Assembly: GCA_050259235.1 (NCBI GenBank)
Contig: JBLNAG010000002.1
Coordinates: 62,001 to 126,000 of the forward strand
Reading direction: 5' to 3'
Length of the DNA: 64,000 bases
From: UBA5364 sp050259235
GTDB lineage: Bacteria > Bacillota_I > Bacilli_A > RF39 > UBA660
A model generated the notes under the pieces. That model worked only from the letters and a program-made list of their open reading frames with translations. It was not told where the DNA came from and made no database searches. The position numbers and the translations under genes are program-made. This document shows positions 63,797 to 64,000 of the stretch, piece by piece (the stretch's first letter is position 1; each line of letters starts with the position of its first letter).

Positions 63797-64000
63797 TTAT
63801 TTCATAAATGCTGTATTTAGAATATGAACTTTAACATCAACATCAACTTCTACTTCTAAAAAGATATTTCCCCAGTCTTTTTTTATTTTTTTCCACACTT
63901 TTGGATCATTCTTATAAACTAAATTTCCAAAGCTAAAAATATCTACCTTTAATTCCTTTTGTGCCTTTTCAATTAGTTTTTTTATATCCTTAGTAATTTT
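63797..64000 (-). CDS. GerAC-like protein, C-terminal part only
   Basis: The last 67 codons of a Ger(x)C lipoprotein run off the window edge. ELKVDIFSFGNLVYKND and VWKKIKKDWGNIF match the same region of the gerAC product at 60135 (DVFGFGEYIYKNKHKDWKK). The stop lies at 63797. It starts the visible part of the second ger operon. Confidence 0.85.
   Translation of the reverse strand, partial: KITKDIKKLIEKAQKELKVDIFSFGNLVYKNDPKVWKKIKKDWGNIFLEVEVDVDVKVHILNTAFMK

Noticed and set aside
1..64000. Mollicute code with TGA as tryptophan
   Set aside because: Trp codons in conserved positions (pyrG, MBOAT, gerAA) are TGG and several genes, such as rmuC, end in TGA; ger operons also exclude a wall-less mollicute.
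1..64000. CRISPR arrays, rRNA genes, insertion sequences, replication origin
   Set aside because: No regularly spaced repeats, rRNA sequence, transposase frame or DnaA-box cluster was seen on either strand.

Overview
The window is about 28-30% G+C by eye and uses the standard code: TGG is read as Trp and TGA as stop. It carries two GerA-type spore-germination operons, lipoproteins, CapA, RmuC and the rnr/smpB/ssrA group. This points to an endospore-forming, low-GC Gram-positive (Bacillota, probably an uncultured gut-type member of the Bacilli or a relative). No outer-membrane genes were seen.

Layout. (1) 1-4.9 kb: a truncated M23 peptidase, a ferritin-like protein, three unknown proteins and a LysM-LysM-CAP protein without signal peptide. 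(2) 5-10.8 kb, minus strand: an envelope operon of transglutaminase-like protein, MBOAT acyltransferase, SGNH-type partner, lipoprotein and VanX/VanY-type peptidase. (3) 10.8-16.2 kb: accessory DNA downstream of ssrA (tmRNA). A 1.74-kb segment holding one AlbA_2/Schlafen-type gene is bounded by a 19-bp near-perfect copy of the ssrA 3' end and by 11-bp-spaced GTACYT iterons. (4) 16.2-27.4 kb: housekeeping genes, namely pyrG with a probable attenuator, cysE, a 907-aa orphan, smpB, capA-like, rnr, rmuC, a TVP38-family gene and a rhodanese gene. (5) 27.4-54.6 kb: one 27-kb minus-strand block, described below. (6) 54.6-58.4 kb: GyrI-like gene, tRNA-Leu(CAA), scpA/scpB, RNHCP gene and two TM-anchored proteins. 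(7) 58.4-64 kb: a small structured RNA, a complete gerAA-AC-AB operon, and a second ger operon running towards it and leaving the window.

The most interesting item is block 5. It joins a complete Tad-like pilus core (CpaF ATPase, TadB, TadC, CpaB/SAF protein, CpaE-like ATPase, a Flp-type pilin and two TadE-like pseudopilins) to a type IV secretion core (VirD4/TraG, split VirB4, VirB3/PrgI, VirB6/TrbL-like, two VirB2-like proteins, an M23+NlpC/P60 wall hydrolase). It also has two secreted 1060-1173-aa proteins with about 45 cysteines each. There is no relaxase, integrase, origin of transfer or flanking repeat, and core genes lie on both sides. I infer a chromosomal dual-ATPase envelope machine, for surface display, adhesion or effector/DNA transfer, rather than a conjugative element.

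Spacing is tight throughout block 5, with ATGA or TAATG overlaps. There are strong internal promoters before the Flp pilin and the second VirB2-like gene, and a terminator between the two VirB2-like genes. This looks like one machine with stoichiometry set inside the locus. Several N-termini below are moved from the longest possible ORF to the ATG with a proper Shine-Dalgarno (SD) sequence.
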